The notes under the pieces: generated by a model
Database searches by the model: none
Told to the model about the DNA's origin: nothing
What the model saw: the letters and a program-made list of their open reading frames with translations, nothing else
Part shown: positions 35,639 through 47,383 of the stretch, in pieces
Numbering within the stretch: position 1 is the first letter of the stretch
Layout: every line of letters starts with the position of its first letter
Assembly (NCBI GenBank): GCA_029959085.1
Contig: JARWIR010000051.1
Location: 1,488,001-1,552,000, forward strand
Length of the DNA stretch: 64,000 nucleotides
Source of the DNA: Nemophila menziesii
Taxonomy: Eukaryota; Streptophyta; Magnoliopsida; Boraginales; Hydrophyllaceae
Direction: 5' to 3'
Made by a program: the position numbers and the translations under genes

Positions 35639-35916
35639 CACTACAAAAAATAGTATTTTTAGTGGCAAAAAATTTAACACTAAATTTTTTAATTTTACCG
35701 CTAATAGTCGTTATTTGTCGCCTCTATAAGTTCGTCGCTAAAGATACCTTTAGTAGCAAATTATTTATTTTTGTCTCTATTAACTTTATCTTTAGCAGCA
35801 AATATTGTCGCTAAAAATATAATTAGAGGCCATTTTGGTTTTTAAAAATATCATTAGAGGCCATTTTAGTTGTTGCCGCAATAGTTTCCCCGCTAATGCT
35901 ACTATTTCTTGTAGTG
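35639..35916. mobile_element. CACTA non-autonomous element, 278 bp
   Basis: It starts CACTACAAAAAATAGTA and ends TACTATTTCTTGTAGTG, perfect CACTA-type termini except at one position. Subterminal repeats of TTTAGCGGC/GTCGCTAAA type occur on both strands. AACA lies on both sides (35635-35638, 35917-35920); CACTA elements normally make 3-bp duplications. There is no coding sequence. Confidence 0.85.
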
Positions 35917-35920
35917 AACA

Positions 35921-36510
35921 ATCTATACCATTTTTACAATGTTGGTACTTCTATTTTGGGATCTAAAACAAACTTGCCCTTCAAAAATTCTTGTGTATTA
36001 TAAATAATATTTCTCTTTTTTTAACTTAATTAAACAATTTTTTTAAAATCAAAAAAACCGGACAAACATTTTTGTTTTAAGTTATGTCAAAATTAGGCTT
36101 TTTTAAATACCAAAACTATAGTACATATGAAAAAGAAATTAAAAAGCCTTAAAAGTTATAAGAATTGAAGGAGGGGGGGGGGGGGGGGGGAGGGGGGAGA
36201 GAGCGCAAGGCCATGGTTTCCTTGGCCTTCCCTCAGGATCTGTCGTGTTTTTTTACAACCTAAGTTATTTAGGTATTTAAAATATTCTACCGACATAATT
36301 CTTCTCCATCTGAATAAGTCTATATTATGTCTTATATATTTAGCCAACATCTGTACAATTTAGTCGTCTCTAAATATAATAAAAGTTACATTCCAGAAAC
36401 TTTCCAATCTATTACCAGATTTCTTTCACAACTGGCTGAACTATCCAATATATTTCCTCCATTTTGTGAATACCTTATATGGTTTAAAGATTATCGGAGT
36501 AAAAAGAGAA
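35921..36510. other. AT-rich spacer with an 18-G run
   Basis: It contains a run of about 18 G at 36173-36190, followed by AGGGGGGAGAGAG. Nothing else is recognised. The run may be mis-sized in the assembly. Confidence 0.55.
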
Positions 36511-36883
36511 ACTTCGTTGGTTGAGGTTAGCAGCTGACCTCATGGCCATAAGGATGACCCACGCTTCACCCTCACGATCTAATCTTTCAACGTTTCGCAA
36601 TTCTATGAGTGATATCACACTCGCTGTTGAAAGCCACTAATGCAATTTCCGCCACTTCTCATTCCTTAGTAAACGCTGTGTCATTAAGCCAAATGACCTC
36701 AGAATCGTCCTCAAGTACCGAATTTTATGAATTAAAATTTCTCTCCGGGTCTTTATATTCCCCCATACCATTTTTTGTTGGTCGGTTGCCTCTCCAAAAG
36801 GATCATAAACAAGCTTGTTCGATCTCCTAACAATCTTGTTTTTTTATTCATTTCTTTTTCTCAAAAAAACCTTGCGTTCTAGC

Positions 36884-37572
36884 TAGGGCTGTAAATAAAC
36901 CAAGTTTCTCGCGAGCAGCTCGAGCTCGGCTCGGAAAAAGCTTGACTCGAGATTGTTCGTTAAACTAAACGAGCCGAGCTCGAGCCTAAAAACGAGCTCG
37001 TTTATTAAACGAGTTGAGCCGAGCCTGTTCGCGAGCTTTTCTGAAAAGCTCGTGCAAAATATAAATAAATTTTGAATATCTATTACATATTGATATTTGA
37101 CAATTCAAAAATTTAAAACCAATTACTATATTGAAAAAACTTATCTTATCCCAACACTTACATGTCACTCCCCCCCTCTACCTACATAATTATAAAAGAC
37201 CATTCAAAATTTAACAATCCAAAGAAAGAATACGTGATTGTATTTAATGATAGTTTACAATAGTCAATTACGTTCTAATTAAAAACATATATAATTAAAA
37301 GATTTGCAACAATCTATCTTATAATTAATCCATAAAAGCCCAAGATAAAAGAAGAGCTTTCGAACTCGAAGTAGATTTAAACAAGCTTTTGAGCTCGAGC
37401 TCGAAACACTTTTAAACGAGATTTCGAGCTCGAGCTTTGTTATATTCTCACGAGCTTAGCTCGAACACTAACTTCAAAGCTCGGCTCGAGCTCGAGCTCG
37501 GCTCGTTTAAATGTATAAATAAATAAACAAGCTTGTACATCTACTATTCGTCTCGGCTCGTTTACAACCCTA
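36884..37572. mobile_element. Non-autonomous hAT-type element, 689 bp
   Basis: The left end is TAGGGCTGTAAATAAACC and the reverse complement of the right end is TAGGGTTGTAAACGAGCC. Perfect 8-bp duplications GTTCTAGC lie at 36876-36883 and 37573-37580. Both arms (36900-37050 and 37360-37560) are packed with GAGCTCG/GCTCGAGC motifs on both strands; the centre is AT-rich. It has no transposase. It lies inside the LINE remnant 36520-40600. Confidence 0.88.
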
Positions 37573-39874
37573 GTTCTAGCCTTCCAATATTCGGTAACAT
37601 ACATAAATATATACACACTATCTTCCCTACACTCCCATCCATTTTTGGCATATGTATTTACCGTATTAGTGATCCAGTCTCTAATGCTTCCAAAATAGTC
37701 TCGATCAATCTTGACTTTCATTGATAAATATGCACAAATTCCTTCACTAAATGGACATTTGAGGAATAGATGTTTAATCGATTCTCCTCTACTTCGAACC
37801 ACTAACATTTTTCATTCTCAACACATTTCTTCTTGTGTAGATTGACTTTCGTTGCAATTGCCCTGTTAGAGATTTTCCATGTAAAAAAAAATTAATTTTT
37901 GAAGGAACATCAGATTTCCATATTATATCCTAGATTTCACTCGTATCTTCTTCCCCCGCTCTTGATGATTGGAATTCTTTTGCAATATCTTTTTAGACTA
38001 AACCGTGGTATCCAGATTTGGTAGTATAGATTCTTTCTTTTGTAAATGGCCAAATGATCCTATCTTCCTAATCTACCTGTATGATTGGCATCTTATAATT
38101 TTGTTAGCAAACTCTCTCAGATGTTTTTGATAAATTGTATTTATGTATTAACCTGTCATATCTTTGTTAAACAGGTGTGCGACCACAAAGAGGTTACAAT
38201 GGTTCATTTTTCCATCTTTATATCTTTCTTTACCTAGGAGTGATCCCATATATTTATTGTTAGTCCATTTCTAATTTACCAGATGCACTTATTCTTTAAA
38301 AGTTGCATACGTATGAATATACTAGCCCAATTTCATGATCTCTTTTTTGCCAGTTTTGTATCTTGCTGAATGATTCTGGAAAATAAATACCTTTAAGAAC
38401 TCTATATGCTAAGGAATTTGGGTTTTGGATTAGTTTCCATGCTTGGTTGACCAATAAACCAATGCCCATTTTTTGGAAATATGATCCCAATACCTCTTAT
38501 AATTTTAGATCTAGCAATTTTTTCCATGCTACCCAGTGAATATATTCTCTTATGGTTTGCGTCCCACCAGAAATTTGCTATCAGACTTGCCATCATTTTA
38601 CAAAGTGTTTTAGGGAATTCAAAGATCGACATTGCATACTAAGGGATTTCCTGGATCCCAACTTTACTCAGAATTTCTTTACCACCATTCGATAGCAAGT
38701 TTGAGACCTAGCTGACCGATTTTCTTAAGAGTATATCTTTAATATACCCCCAGATCTTCTTTTCTGCTTTTTTCAACGTATGAAGGATTCCTAGGTATTT
38801 ACCTAATGTTTTGGTACAACCAATGTTTAGCAAGCTAGGAAATTCCTCACAAACATCCTCCGGAGTACCAATACTGAATAAAATAAGTGATATTTTGAAG
38901 TAAGACATTTGTCCCGATGCCACCAAATATCTCGTGATTGTCTGCTTAAATGCCTCAATCTCTTTTTTATTAATGTCGAAAAAAAAAGAATCATTAGCAA
39001 ACAAACACTAAATGATTGAGTTGTGGGCACATTCATGAAATTACAACACCTTTGATGTTTCCTTCTCTACACTGTGAATTGATCAATCCAATGAGACCTT
39101 TTGTCAAAAGTGATAAAAGTTACGGTAGTTCCCTGTTTCGGAGAAAATATTGTAAGTCACTCGTCCATTAAATTTGATCTAAAAAGAAACCGTCGAAATG
39201 CAATTAAGGATCCATTCTCTCTATTTCTGACAAAACCTAACTTTTCGAGTATTTGCATAAAAAATTTCCCAGTTGACTTGGTCATATGCTTTAGCCATGT
39301 CCAATTTTGTAGCCGCACAATGCTTCTTTGACCTTCTATAGATTTAAGAAAAAAGTATATTTCCTAAGCAATCAAAATATTTTCCTTAATGCTTCTCCCT
39401 CCGATGAAAATCGATTGCGTTGGCAAAACAATTTCATCAATGGGTGGTTGTAACTTGAGTGCCAAGATTTTTGCAATGATTTTATAGCTAAAATTGGTAC
39501 ATGAGATTGGCTTGAAATCACTCACATATTCTTATGATTCTCCTTTTGGTACCAGAGTAATGAGTGTATCATTGATTTAATTAAAAGGCGTATTATTAAT
39601 TAAAAAATCCATTACGAAGGTATAAAATATCTTCCTGAAGAATATCCCAATAATTTTGATAAAAATTCTCGGGTAATCTGTCATGCCTTGGAGCCTTTGA
39701 TCTTGACATGCTAAAAATCGCATATTTTACTTCCTCCATGGTTGGTTTTTTTATTAAGATATCATTCATGCACTCTGTAGTTCTACATGGAGTATGGTTT
39801 GTTACTTCCTACATGTCCGAAATGTGGTTACCTTCTAAAAGTTTCCCAAAGTAGGTCAAGATAATTTCCTTTAA

Positions 39875-40053
39875 AAATGTGGATGTAACTCTTTTTTTTT
39901 TTTTTTCCGATGTATGGGTGTCCGGGCCAGCTTACGCGCCCATAGTAAATATACACGCCTCCTCATGCATACTCCCACTTAATCAGAACTAGGTTACCCA
40001 TGTTCAGGGAGGAGACTCGAACCATGCACCCCTTGCTTACCCCCTTTAAGGGC
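39875..40053 (-). mobile_element. 5'-truncated Au-like SINE with 19-bp TSD
   Basis: On the minus strand it has a B-box-like GGTTCGAGTCTCC, then CCTGAACATGGGTAACC and a 3' body with GCGCGTAAGCTGGCCCGG and an A-tail (the T-run at 39892-39906). The A-box half is missing. The 19-base string TCAAGATAATTTCCTTTAA lies at 39856-39874 and 40054-40072. About 17 bases lie between the tail and the left duplication. Confidence 0.82.
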
Positions 40054-40626
40054 TCAAGATAATTTCCTTTAATCTTTTAGGCTCTTTTATTCATTTACCC
40101 TCGACATCGTTAAGGCTAAATGTTCAATTTATTGTCCTTCTTATAATTGTTGACGTATGAAAGAATTTAATATTTTTATCTCCTTTTTTAATCCATAGAT
40201 TTCTCACTTGATGCGCCCATAACACTTCCTCATTTCTCTAAAGTTCATCAAGTATATTGGTAATTTCTTCTTCCAATTTTTGTATATATTTAGTTGTATG
40301 CTGGTTCTCAATATTTGGTAACATTTGTTGTACTTGTTTAATAATTTTATATTATTCATGAAGTTTTTTTTGTTGCTAAAACCAGTCAAACCAAGGCAAG
40401 TCACATCTCTTTTAAGGCTGAAATCCAATAATTTTGATGCTAGACGATTTTTCCCAAACACTTTCAATCACATCCCTATAATATAAATTCTCGAGCCATC
40501 TAGATTCAAATATGACATATTTTGAATGTTTATCCTTTATGACTTCTTTTTGTAGAATGAGCGGGAATGATCTGAACCGATAGGAGAAGCCACTTTGTAA
40601 AATAAGAACCTAACCTTACACCAAAA

Positions 40627-40692
40627 GAAGAAGAAAGAAGAAAGAAGAAAGAAGAAAGACGAAAGAAGAAAGAAGAAAGAAGAGAAGAGAAA
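40627..40692. repeat. Purine microsatellite, unit AGAAGAA/AGAAAGA
   Basis: About 65 bases made only of A and G (one C), built from GAAGAAA heptamers. It sits at the upstream edge of the decayed LINE. Confidence 0.85.
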
Positions 40693-41640
40693 AGTTGCAA
40701 ACGATAATACCTTAAATAATTATCATTGATAGATAAACATATTAGAACTTATGATAACACACCCATTATCGTAATAACACCTTATCAAGGGAGCCCTTAA
40801 CCTTGTAAGCCTAGGCAAAATGCATCATAGGATGGTTCCAGGATATTAAGGACTAACCCTTTATATCATATGAAAGTCATCTACTCAAAATAAAAATAAA
40901 GGAATTTCCTATCATTTTAAAGTCTTCTCGATTTTTTTTTGAACTTTGGGATTGTTTACCAGCAATTAAAATCGTTGGACGGGCGTTAGATATGCAATTG
41001 TCGTCTTTGTCTATCAGGATGAGTAATAATCCTCGACAGGTTATAGATTTGATGTTGTAATTATAACCGTTAACACATTTATTTTTCAAGAATGACATAA
41101 TGCGTTTTGTTATCAAACTACTATGATCCATATCAGCGACTTGAAATAATTCTAACATTTAAGTACTATATATACCTATTATGTGTTTTTGCCTTTTTTG
41201 TAAAAAATAAACTGTGATCACGTGTGAAGTTTTTGTATGAAGATTAATAAAAGAGACAACTTGAATTTATTTTTAAGGTAATGGGTTAAGTGTTTCCCTT
41301 TGGAGAATGTTAAATGGTATTTTTAAATGTTCCATTAACCTTGATTAATAACAAGTTTTTTTTCTCATACAATTGAGGCTAAAATAGACATTAAGAGAAA
41401 AGCCTTACTAAATCTCCACTAGGATGCTCACAATAATCCTAGACATGAACTATGTACCCATATATATAGTAGTATCCTGTTATAACTCTTTTGGTGAATT
41501 TTGCATTGATTAGTCCATGTCAAAGAAGACTCACCCACTGACTACCCAATCTACACCAGTGTTTTCTCGCGGTAAATGTGCTTAATATTGAAACATCTAT
41601 GATTATCTTTAATATATCTACAACAGACCAATGGCCCACT
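40693..41640. other. Spacer without recognisable gene
   Basis: AT-rich. Short open stretches (for example 40877-41158, minus) show no known domain. Confidence 0.55.
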
Positions 41641-41643
41641 AGA

Positions 41644-42030
41644 CTATCCCCTAAGATTCACTAGCGCATGTAATTCCATAGAGTCTGTCTTGATAAATAC
41701 CGTCTCATAATCTCTCCTAATTTCCATAAGAATTCTATAGTGTAACACATGAAGCAACGAGTAATATGCCGAAACCACATCACATATCTGGGTGAATCCA
41801 CACAAATATGACTTATATATCTCAAAACACCCCACCAATCTCGCTCTCGGTGGTTGCAAACCAAATATCTTATAGATATTTAACTTTGCAATGAAATGAG
41901 GATTTATCCATTTCAGTAGTATATTTCTTGATGGAACAATGCTATCTCAATCCAGTCCATTACCCCATGGCCAAACATAGTCACAAGCTGCAATTTTAAC
42001 TTTTGCGCGAGGCCCCAATGAGTTCAGCTA
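41644..42030 (-). pseudogene. LINE RNase H fragment
   Basis: A minus-strand piece reads AYYSLLHVLHYRILMEIRRD and FIKTDSMELHALVN, the middle of a plant LINE RNase H domain (helix with acidic residue, then the TDS strand). It has overlapping frames and stops. Neither end of the parent LINE is seen. A related DSRELHALV block occurs at 10255-10554. Confidence 0.6.
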
Positions 42031-42318
42031 TTGTGCATGTAGTTCGAAATAACATATTTGATAACATGTTTTAAAATTTTAATTTTTCATGTTATGGAAT
42101 AAAATCTGAATTTTATTTATCAAATATATTGAAATATTAGTGACTTATAAAAATAATCAATAATTATGATGGTTAACGTTTTATGTTTCATACAAGTTAT
42201 CAAGAATGTGACTTTTTTTTTCTCATTTATAGAAGAGATACAAGTATTCCTAGGGATGGAGAAGTCAATTTTCTCGAACAGTCTTGAAATTATTCAAGTT
42301 ATTAGGTTACCGTAGGTT

Positions 42319-42516
42319 GTGTGGTGGTATGTTCAACCAATAATGAAGAGAATTTCGGAGTTGGCAGAGCGTTTTGGTCTAGTTTGTTTCTTCCATCTCC
42401 CAAAACGAGTTCACGGGCAAGCATACAACCTTGCAAAGGAGGCTAGGTGGAAGGACATGTTACAACACTTTTATACAAAGATAGATGGACAGTTTGCAAG
42501 ACTTGGAATAAGCTGA
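42319..42516 (+). pseudogene. LINE RNase H C-terminal fragment, plus strand
   Basis: It reads IMKRISELAERFGLVCFFHL and VHGQAYNLAKEA, the last strand and helix of LINE RNase H domains, where a conserved Asn/Asp-x-x-A-x-x-LAK pattern is usual. The first catalytic residues are missing. It is opposite in strand to the fragment at 41644-42030. Confidence 0.55.
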
Positions 42517-43461
42517 TTTACTTGGTTTTTTATTTTTTTTGTCGTCCAAAAAAATACTCTTCAATCATGATCATATGTTCCATCACTTATAAATATATTG
42601 TTTGTATAATAATTAAATAATAGAGAGATGGATATGTGTCTACAATAAAAAAATTTAACTTAAAGAAGTAAAGGCTTTTAAGGTGTTACTTGGATTAAAT
42701 ATACCACTGTTAATCATATCACATCTTAAAGAATTATGATATTTTTCTCCCTTCTTATAATTATATTTGTAATGATATGTTACTTAACTATCCTTGTACT
42801 AATTGCGTAAATATTGGATCAAATTTGAACTATTCATATATTTTGAAGCAAATCTTATAAAACTATTCATACCTTTTACCAAAGGTAAACTAGTTTTACT
42901 TTTCATATAATCCATTTTCTTTTATCAATAGGCACATCCATTTTGACTTCACTTTATCATACACGAAATAATTTGGATAAATATACAAATTTAGTGAACA
43001 AATTTTGAATCAATGTATTGTGTAATAACAACTATATACACGAGCTGACAGAAAAGAAGTTGACATTCACTATAATATGATCATGGATTATCATAACTCA
43101 CACTAATTTAATTATTAAAATTCACAGTTTTAAGCAATTTCTTTTAATAAAAAAATTATAACAATTTCTTAAAATTTAGCTAAAAAACTTGTATAGTTAC
43201 ATATAATTATATATATTATACAACTATATCAATTAACAAGTTTAATTTCACAATATAAAGAATGAATAAAGGATATTGTATATTTTTTTCATGAAAATGG
43301 TGTAGAAATACCTCAAATAAATTGGTGCAAATGGGTCTTATTGAGGTGGAAAAATCAAGGTGGTGTCCGGTGATAGAAAAGAGGCGACGAAGACAATTGA
43401 TGGCTCCGATTGAATCAAAATCAAGAAGAATTTTTTTAGGGTAAGTTCTTAAAAAGTTAGG
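42517..43461. other. AT-rich spacer
   Basis: I see no supported feature. The minus-strand open stretch at 43216-43527 has no recognisable domain and overlaps the LINE end. Confidence 0.55.
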
Positions 43462-43472
43462 TATGTATTGCT

Positions 43473-44099
43473 GAGGATGATCAGCAGGATATGTATCAAC
43501 TCCCTTCTCAGCAATACATGCCAACATGGAAGTCTTTATCCTCCTTTTGGATCAACCCTCCCCTTAACGAAGTCAAGATCAATGTAGATGCCTCTTTTGT
43601 TCCTGGGAAAGCCTTTTCAGCCACAGTAGCTCGTAATAGTGCAGGTAATGTAGTAACAGGGTTCGCTATGTCCACTACAGCCTGTTCTAGTTTCGAAGCT
43701 GAAGCAATAGCGTTGCGTAGTGCTCTACACTTCGCCATTGAACAAGTTTCTTATGCACCAGTATTGAATCTGATACAGAAGCAGTTTTTCATGTCGTGCA
43801 TTCTCCAAGCGAGTCCTGCCATTGGAAGGTCAGGCCTATTCTTGAAGATATAAGAATCATGACTAAAGCCCATCCTCAAGTCAAGATTCGTGGGATTCGA
43901 AGAAGTGCTAATAAAGCTGTTGATTGGATTGTTAAGGCTTTTTCTAGGAAAATTTTACCTATTAATTGGTTTTGTAATTTTCCCTTTGATCTTGGAACTA
44001 TTATCTGTAATGACTCTTTGTCCTTTGACTCTACTGGAGTAGGCTAACTACTTCCAGTTTTTTATCCCTTAATATAAGTTATTTTGACTAAAAAAAAGA
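43473..44099 (+). mobile_element. 5'-truncated LINE, RNase H end only, with 11-bp TSD
   Basis: The duplication TATGTATTGCT lies at 43462-43472 and 44100-44110, and an A-run (ACTAAAAAAAAGA) precedes the right copy. The coding part has an RNase H domain: KINVDASFVPG (first Asp), SSFEAEAIALRSAL (Glu), then a frameshift near 43780 and RIMTKAHPQVKIRGIRRSAN followed by AVDWIVKAF. The stop is at about 44045. Only the last 0.6 kb of the LINE was integrated, as is usual for incomplete reverse transcription. Confidence 0.82.
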
Positions 44100-44110
44100 T
44101 ATGTATTGCT

Positions 44111-44590
44111 TGGACAGTTTATTCACAATCCCGCTATATTTATTACGTGACCTATTAGCGATCATCTAGAGTGATTGCTAAAGGTTCAATAAGTAGTAGC
44201 AAGATGGAATAATGCCGAACACAAAAGTGGTCGCTAATGTTTTATAACTTTTAGCGACTACTTTGGTGATCCGTAATGTAATAATATATTATTATTTTTT
44301 TGTGGGTTATCTTTACATATTACTACATGGTTGCTGATAATTTAAAGGTTAATATCGATCACGTAATGGTAGTTAATAGATTTACTTTTTTTTATATTAT
44401 ATTAATATCAATTACGACCACTATAATGGTCGCTAATGCGCTAAACATTTCTAGCGACCACTATTATGGTCCCAATTTTTTTTAAATATTACTGGCAACC
44501 AATAACGGTTATCAAAAGTGTTATATGTAGCAACCACGCTGGCGTCCGCTAAAAGAGTAATCACTAGAAGTGACGTGTGTAGTGGTGAAT
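44111..44590. mobile_element. CACTA-like element remnant
   Basis: The right end GTGTGTAGTG (reverse complement CACTACACAC) lies at about 44576-44585. The body holds many subterminal-type motifs, ATTAGCGAYCA and TGGTCGCTAAT, in both orientations. I did not find the matching left terminus, which should be near 44100 where the truncated LINE now ends. Confidence 0.6.
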
Positions 44591-44607
44591 ACCACTAATA
44601 CCATTAA

Positions 44608-44784
44608 GATTAATAATAAATTTCACCCTATTTCATGTCACTCTTTTATTATCATCCTATATATTGATTTCCTTGAAAAGAAAATAGCATAAAGATTAAC
44701 TAGAATAGCATAAAGATTAACTAGAATAGAGAAATCAATTTATTGGTACATGTAAATATACAATCATAACGTGTATCATTACTC
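44608..44784. mobile_element. Mutator-like MITE, 177-bp copy; right TSD split by a copia element
   Basis: The left end is GATTAATAATAAATTTCACC and the reverse complement of the right end starts GAGTAATGATACACG. The interior matches the copy at 1-152 (ATTGATTTCCTTGAA, AATTYATTGGTACATGTA). The left TSD is TACCATTAA (44599-44607). At the right only TACCATA remains before a copia LTR; CCATTAA resumes after that element, at 56786. An 18-base internal duplication (AGCATAAAGATTAACTAG) is also present. Confidence 0.82.
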
Positions 44785-44791
44785 TACCATA

Positions 44792-45848
44792 TGTTGGAAA
44801 TTAAAAATACTTTTAATGGTTTTCATGCTCTTCGAGAAAGATAACACTATGAGTCTTTAAATTTAAAAGTCCCAACATTGGAATGTGATATTGGAAAAAT
44901 ATTGATTTATAATATGTTCTCTTTCTATACATTTCAAAGGCTTAAGATATTAAGGTCCTAGCCTAGATGAGAAGATAGGTCCTGTGAAATGCAGCCAACC
45001 AGAGTTCAAACCCTATTGAATATTATTTTGGAGATGAGTTTTGTTTTACTACCCAAGCAAAAACTCTACCCATTAAATGGGAGGTGGCGCGTCGTGGGGT
45101 GTCAGGAAGTCTTAGTGAAAATAAAAATAGAACATATTTTGGGGGCATGTATTTATCGAGTCGGAACTAAATTGTCTCGTACCCACCGCCGATTTGTCGG
45201 TCATCTTCATGGCATTATTCCCAACTGTCAGAAGCTCCTGCATTAAAATATCGTCATGATTGCTCCCATCCCCAACGGTGACTACAACGTTTATGCTCAG
45301 AAGTTACAAATGTTAACATAAATGCTCCCAACGGCAACTCCCGGATTTATGACTCAGGACTTACAAAGGTTGACCAGATTTGTTCTCGCCCTGGTCAAAT
45401 AATACGTCCAGGCTTATGCTAGTTTTCAATAAAAGAGAAATGGTTTTTGACTTTATGGTGGTCTCTTTATGACGCCATTTATTGTGAATGTTTTGAAACT
45501 CAAAAGACTAAAATATAAAGAGGTCAAAGTCATAATGTTCAAGATATAAAAATTTATCTTCAACATCCAGAATAGAAAAGATCTCTCCTCCTCTCAAAAT
45601 ATTTCTGATCTTAGAATAGAGTAGTTATAGTAATCCCTTGGAGGATACCGGTCATACCCGGAAAATCTTTTTTTAACGAAGTTATGTTAGAAGCCATACT
45701 TTTACTCGGTGGTTCTGGTATATGTTGTAAGTTTTTTGTTGTAATATTTATTTATCAACGTATAACATGTTGTAAGTTTATTTCGTAAATAAATATATAT
45801 TTTTTGAAATTTTTAATTTACGATCAGTATTTGTTACTTTTACCAACA
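44792..45848 (+). repeat. Left LTR of the decayed copia element
   Basis: 1057 bp. It matches the right LTR at 55510-56785 over most of its length (TTTTCATGCTCTTCGAGAAAG against TTTTCATACTCTTGGAGAAAG, and the block ACTTTATGGTGG ... TTATGACGCCATTTATTG). Near 45645-45685 it shares GATACCGGTCA and AATCTTTTTTTAACGA with the intact copia LTR. Confidence 0.85.
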
Positions 45849-47340
45849 ATTTCAAAAAGATTTAATTATCAAGAACACTGATTGAAATTGGTTTTTACTT
45901 TTGGTTGTTGCTTCACTTTAAATGCAAAATCAACTCCCGTCATGTTAAAGTTGGAATCCATGAATGGTTCAAACAACAAAACGCCAGGAACAAAATCTTC
46001 TAACTGTTTTCTACCAGCTTGATCTTGATTCGATTAGGTTCAAGGAGTTTTCTCCTAGTAACAATGCAACCACTACAAAAAAGGAACTGGGAAGGCATTC
46101 GTGGTCAAGAAAGGAAGTGGTTGATGGAGAATGGGGTTGGAAGGAAGCTCGACCATTTCTGTTACGTTGGTAATATTGTAGAGTTAATGCATGTTCTACG
46201 TGGTCCCTTACTCTTTTCATATAAGAGGTAGATAACTAGTTTTGTGAGTAGGAAAAATAGTTATACTTTTAATTGATGACCTTGTTAGGTAAGGGTACCT
46301 TATTTGAGTTTTACTAAAAACCAGACTCGTGAATATGAATATACATTATTGTACAATGTTGAATATTTATAGGTGCGACATTGTAGATTAAGACTTATTA
46401 TTGTTTAATATTTTAAAAGGTCAAAGACACATAGACTAATCCCTGATCACAATATTAACAGTTTTGTCAAATGTAAAAGATATGTAGAGTCCAAGCTACT
46501 AAAACCCTTTTAACCCGTGACCACTAGAGAAAAAAAATATAAACCTGATGCATTACGGCTTAGATTTAGTACACCTTTAGTAGGGTAGATGAGACAAATG
46601 TTATATCATGTGTAGATTTCTACTATAGGTTTACTATAGTCTACCTTGTAAAGATAAAGCGAATTATATATATGTAAAGCTGAGAAAGTAAATAAACTCG
46701 GTAGTAATCAAGATTTTTATGCCTGATTAGGGTAATTAATATAGTTCATATTCCCCTAATAATTTTCTGAAGGTGATGGAATAAATCATGAACTTAGTGC
46801 CCAGTATTTAATCCCCAACAAAATGGAACAATCATAGAACCCTTAAGGAAATGATGAATGCCTTGTTCATTAGTTCAGCCTCACCCAAATGAATGTTAGG
46901 GGAAGTTGCCTTGTCTTTTTAATACTTAATAAGGTACCGGTAACAACTTAGACAAGACCCCTTATGGGTCGCAGAAAGAGCTTTTCCACTTAACTTAAAA
47001 TGATTGAAAATATGGGGGGTATTGGCCATGATACCACCCGACTTCTTAGAAGTCAACACCGGGCACGAGAACTTAGATTCAAGTTTCATGTGAAATATCG
47101 AGATGTGTGAAGCATATGAATTCGTATTGCTAGATGATAATTTAATGTCTGAATTTAGATGTGTTGAATTTTTTATTTCCTTAGAAAACTGAATTATATA
47201 ATAAATCTCTTTGCATGTTGAATAACCCATTCACCAAAGGCATGAGAGTAGTCCAGGAAACATCGAGGGGGGGTGGGACTAAAACCCATTGATGGGGAAC
47301 ATATGACAGATGAGTTTATATGATACACTATCTTTCCATC
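45849..47340 (+). pseudogene. Copia gag-pol remnant
   Basis: Recognisable pieces align with the intact polyprotein at 24136-28218. The block near 46805-46875 (CCCCAACAAAATGGAACAATC, CCTTAAGGAAATGATGAATG) corresponds to the integrase [11 protein letters not shown] ... LKETMNA region. The block at 47229-47310 (TTCACCAAAGGCATGAGAG, AAACCCATTGATGGGGAACA) corresponds to the polyprotein C-terminus. Large deletions remove gag, protease and RT, and frames are broken throughout. Confidence 0.75.
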
Positions 47341-47383
47341 CCTATGGCGTAAATTGTGCATATAAAAGAATAATAACTCTTAG

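Larger units (their letters stand above)
36520..40600 (-). pseudogene. Decayed L1-type LINE ORF2, minus strand, with later insertions
   Basis: Plant LINE pieces in minus-strand order. An EN-RT linker lies at 40204-40467 (KVFGKNRLASKLLDFS). RT palm-like segments lie at 38708-39036 (RT motif FANDSFFF in place of FADD, then TKTLGKYLGI). The post-RT connection is at 38296-38632 (LIANFWWD, NQAWKLIQNP, VLKGIYFP). The zf-RVT knuckle is at 37580-37900 (ESIKHLFLKCPFSEGI). A weak RNase H-like trace lies near 36600-36760 (VAEIALVAFNS). Stops and shifts are frequent. A hAT-type element (36884-37572) and a SINE (39875-40053) have inserted into it. I could not define its ends. Confidence 0.7.
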
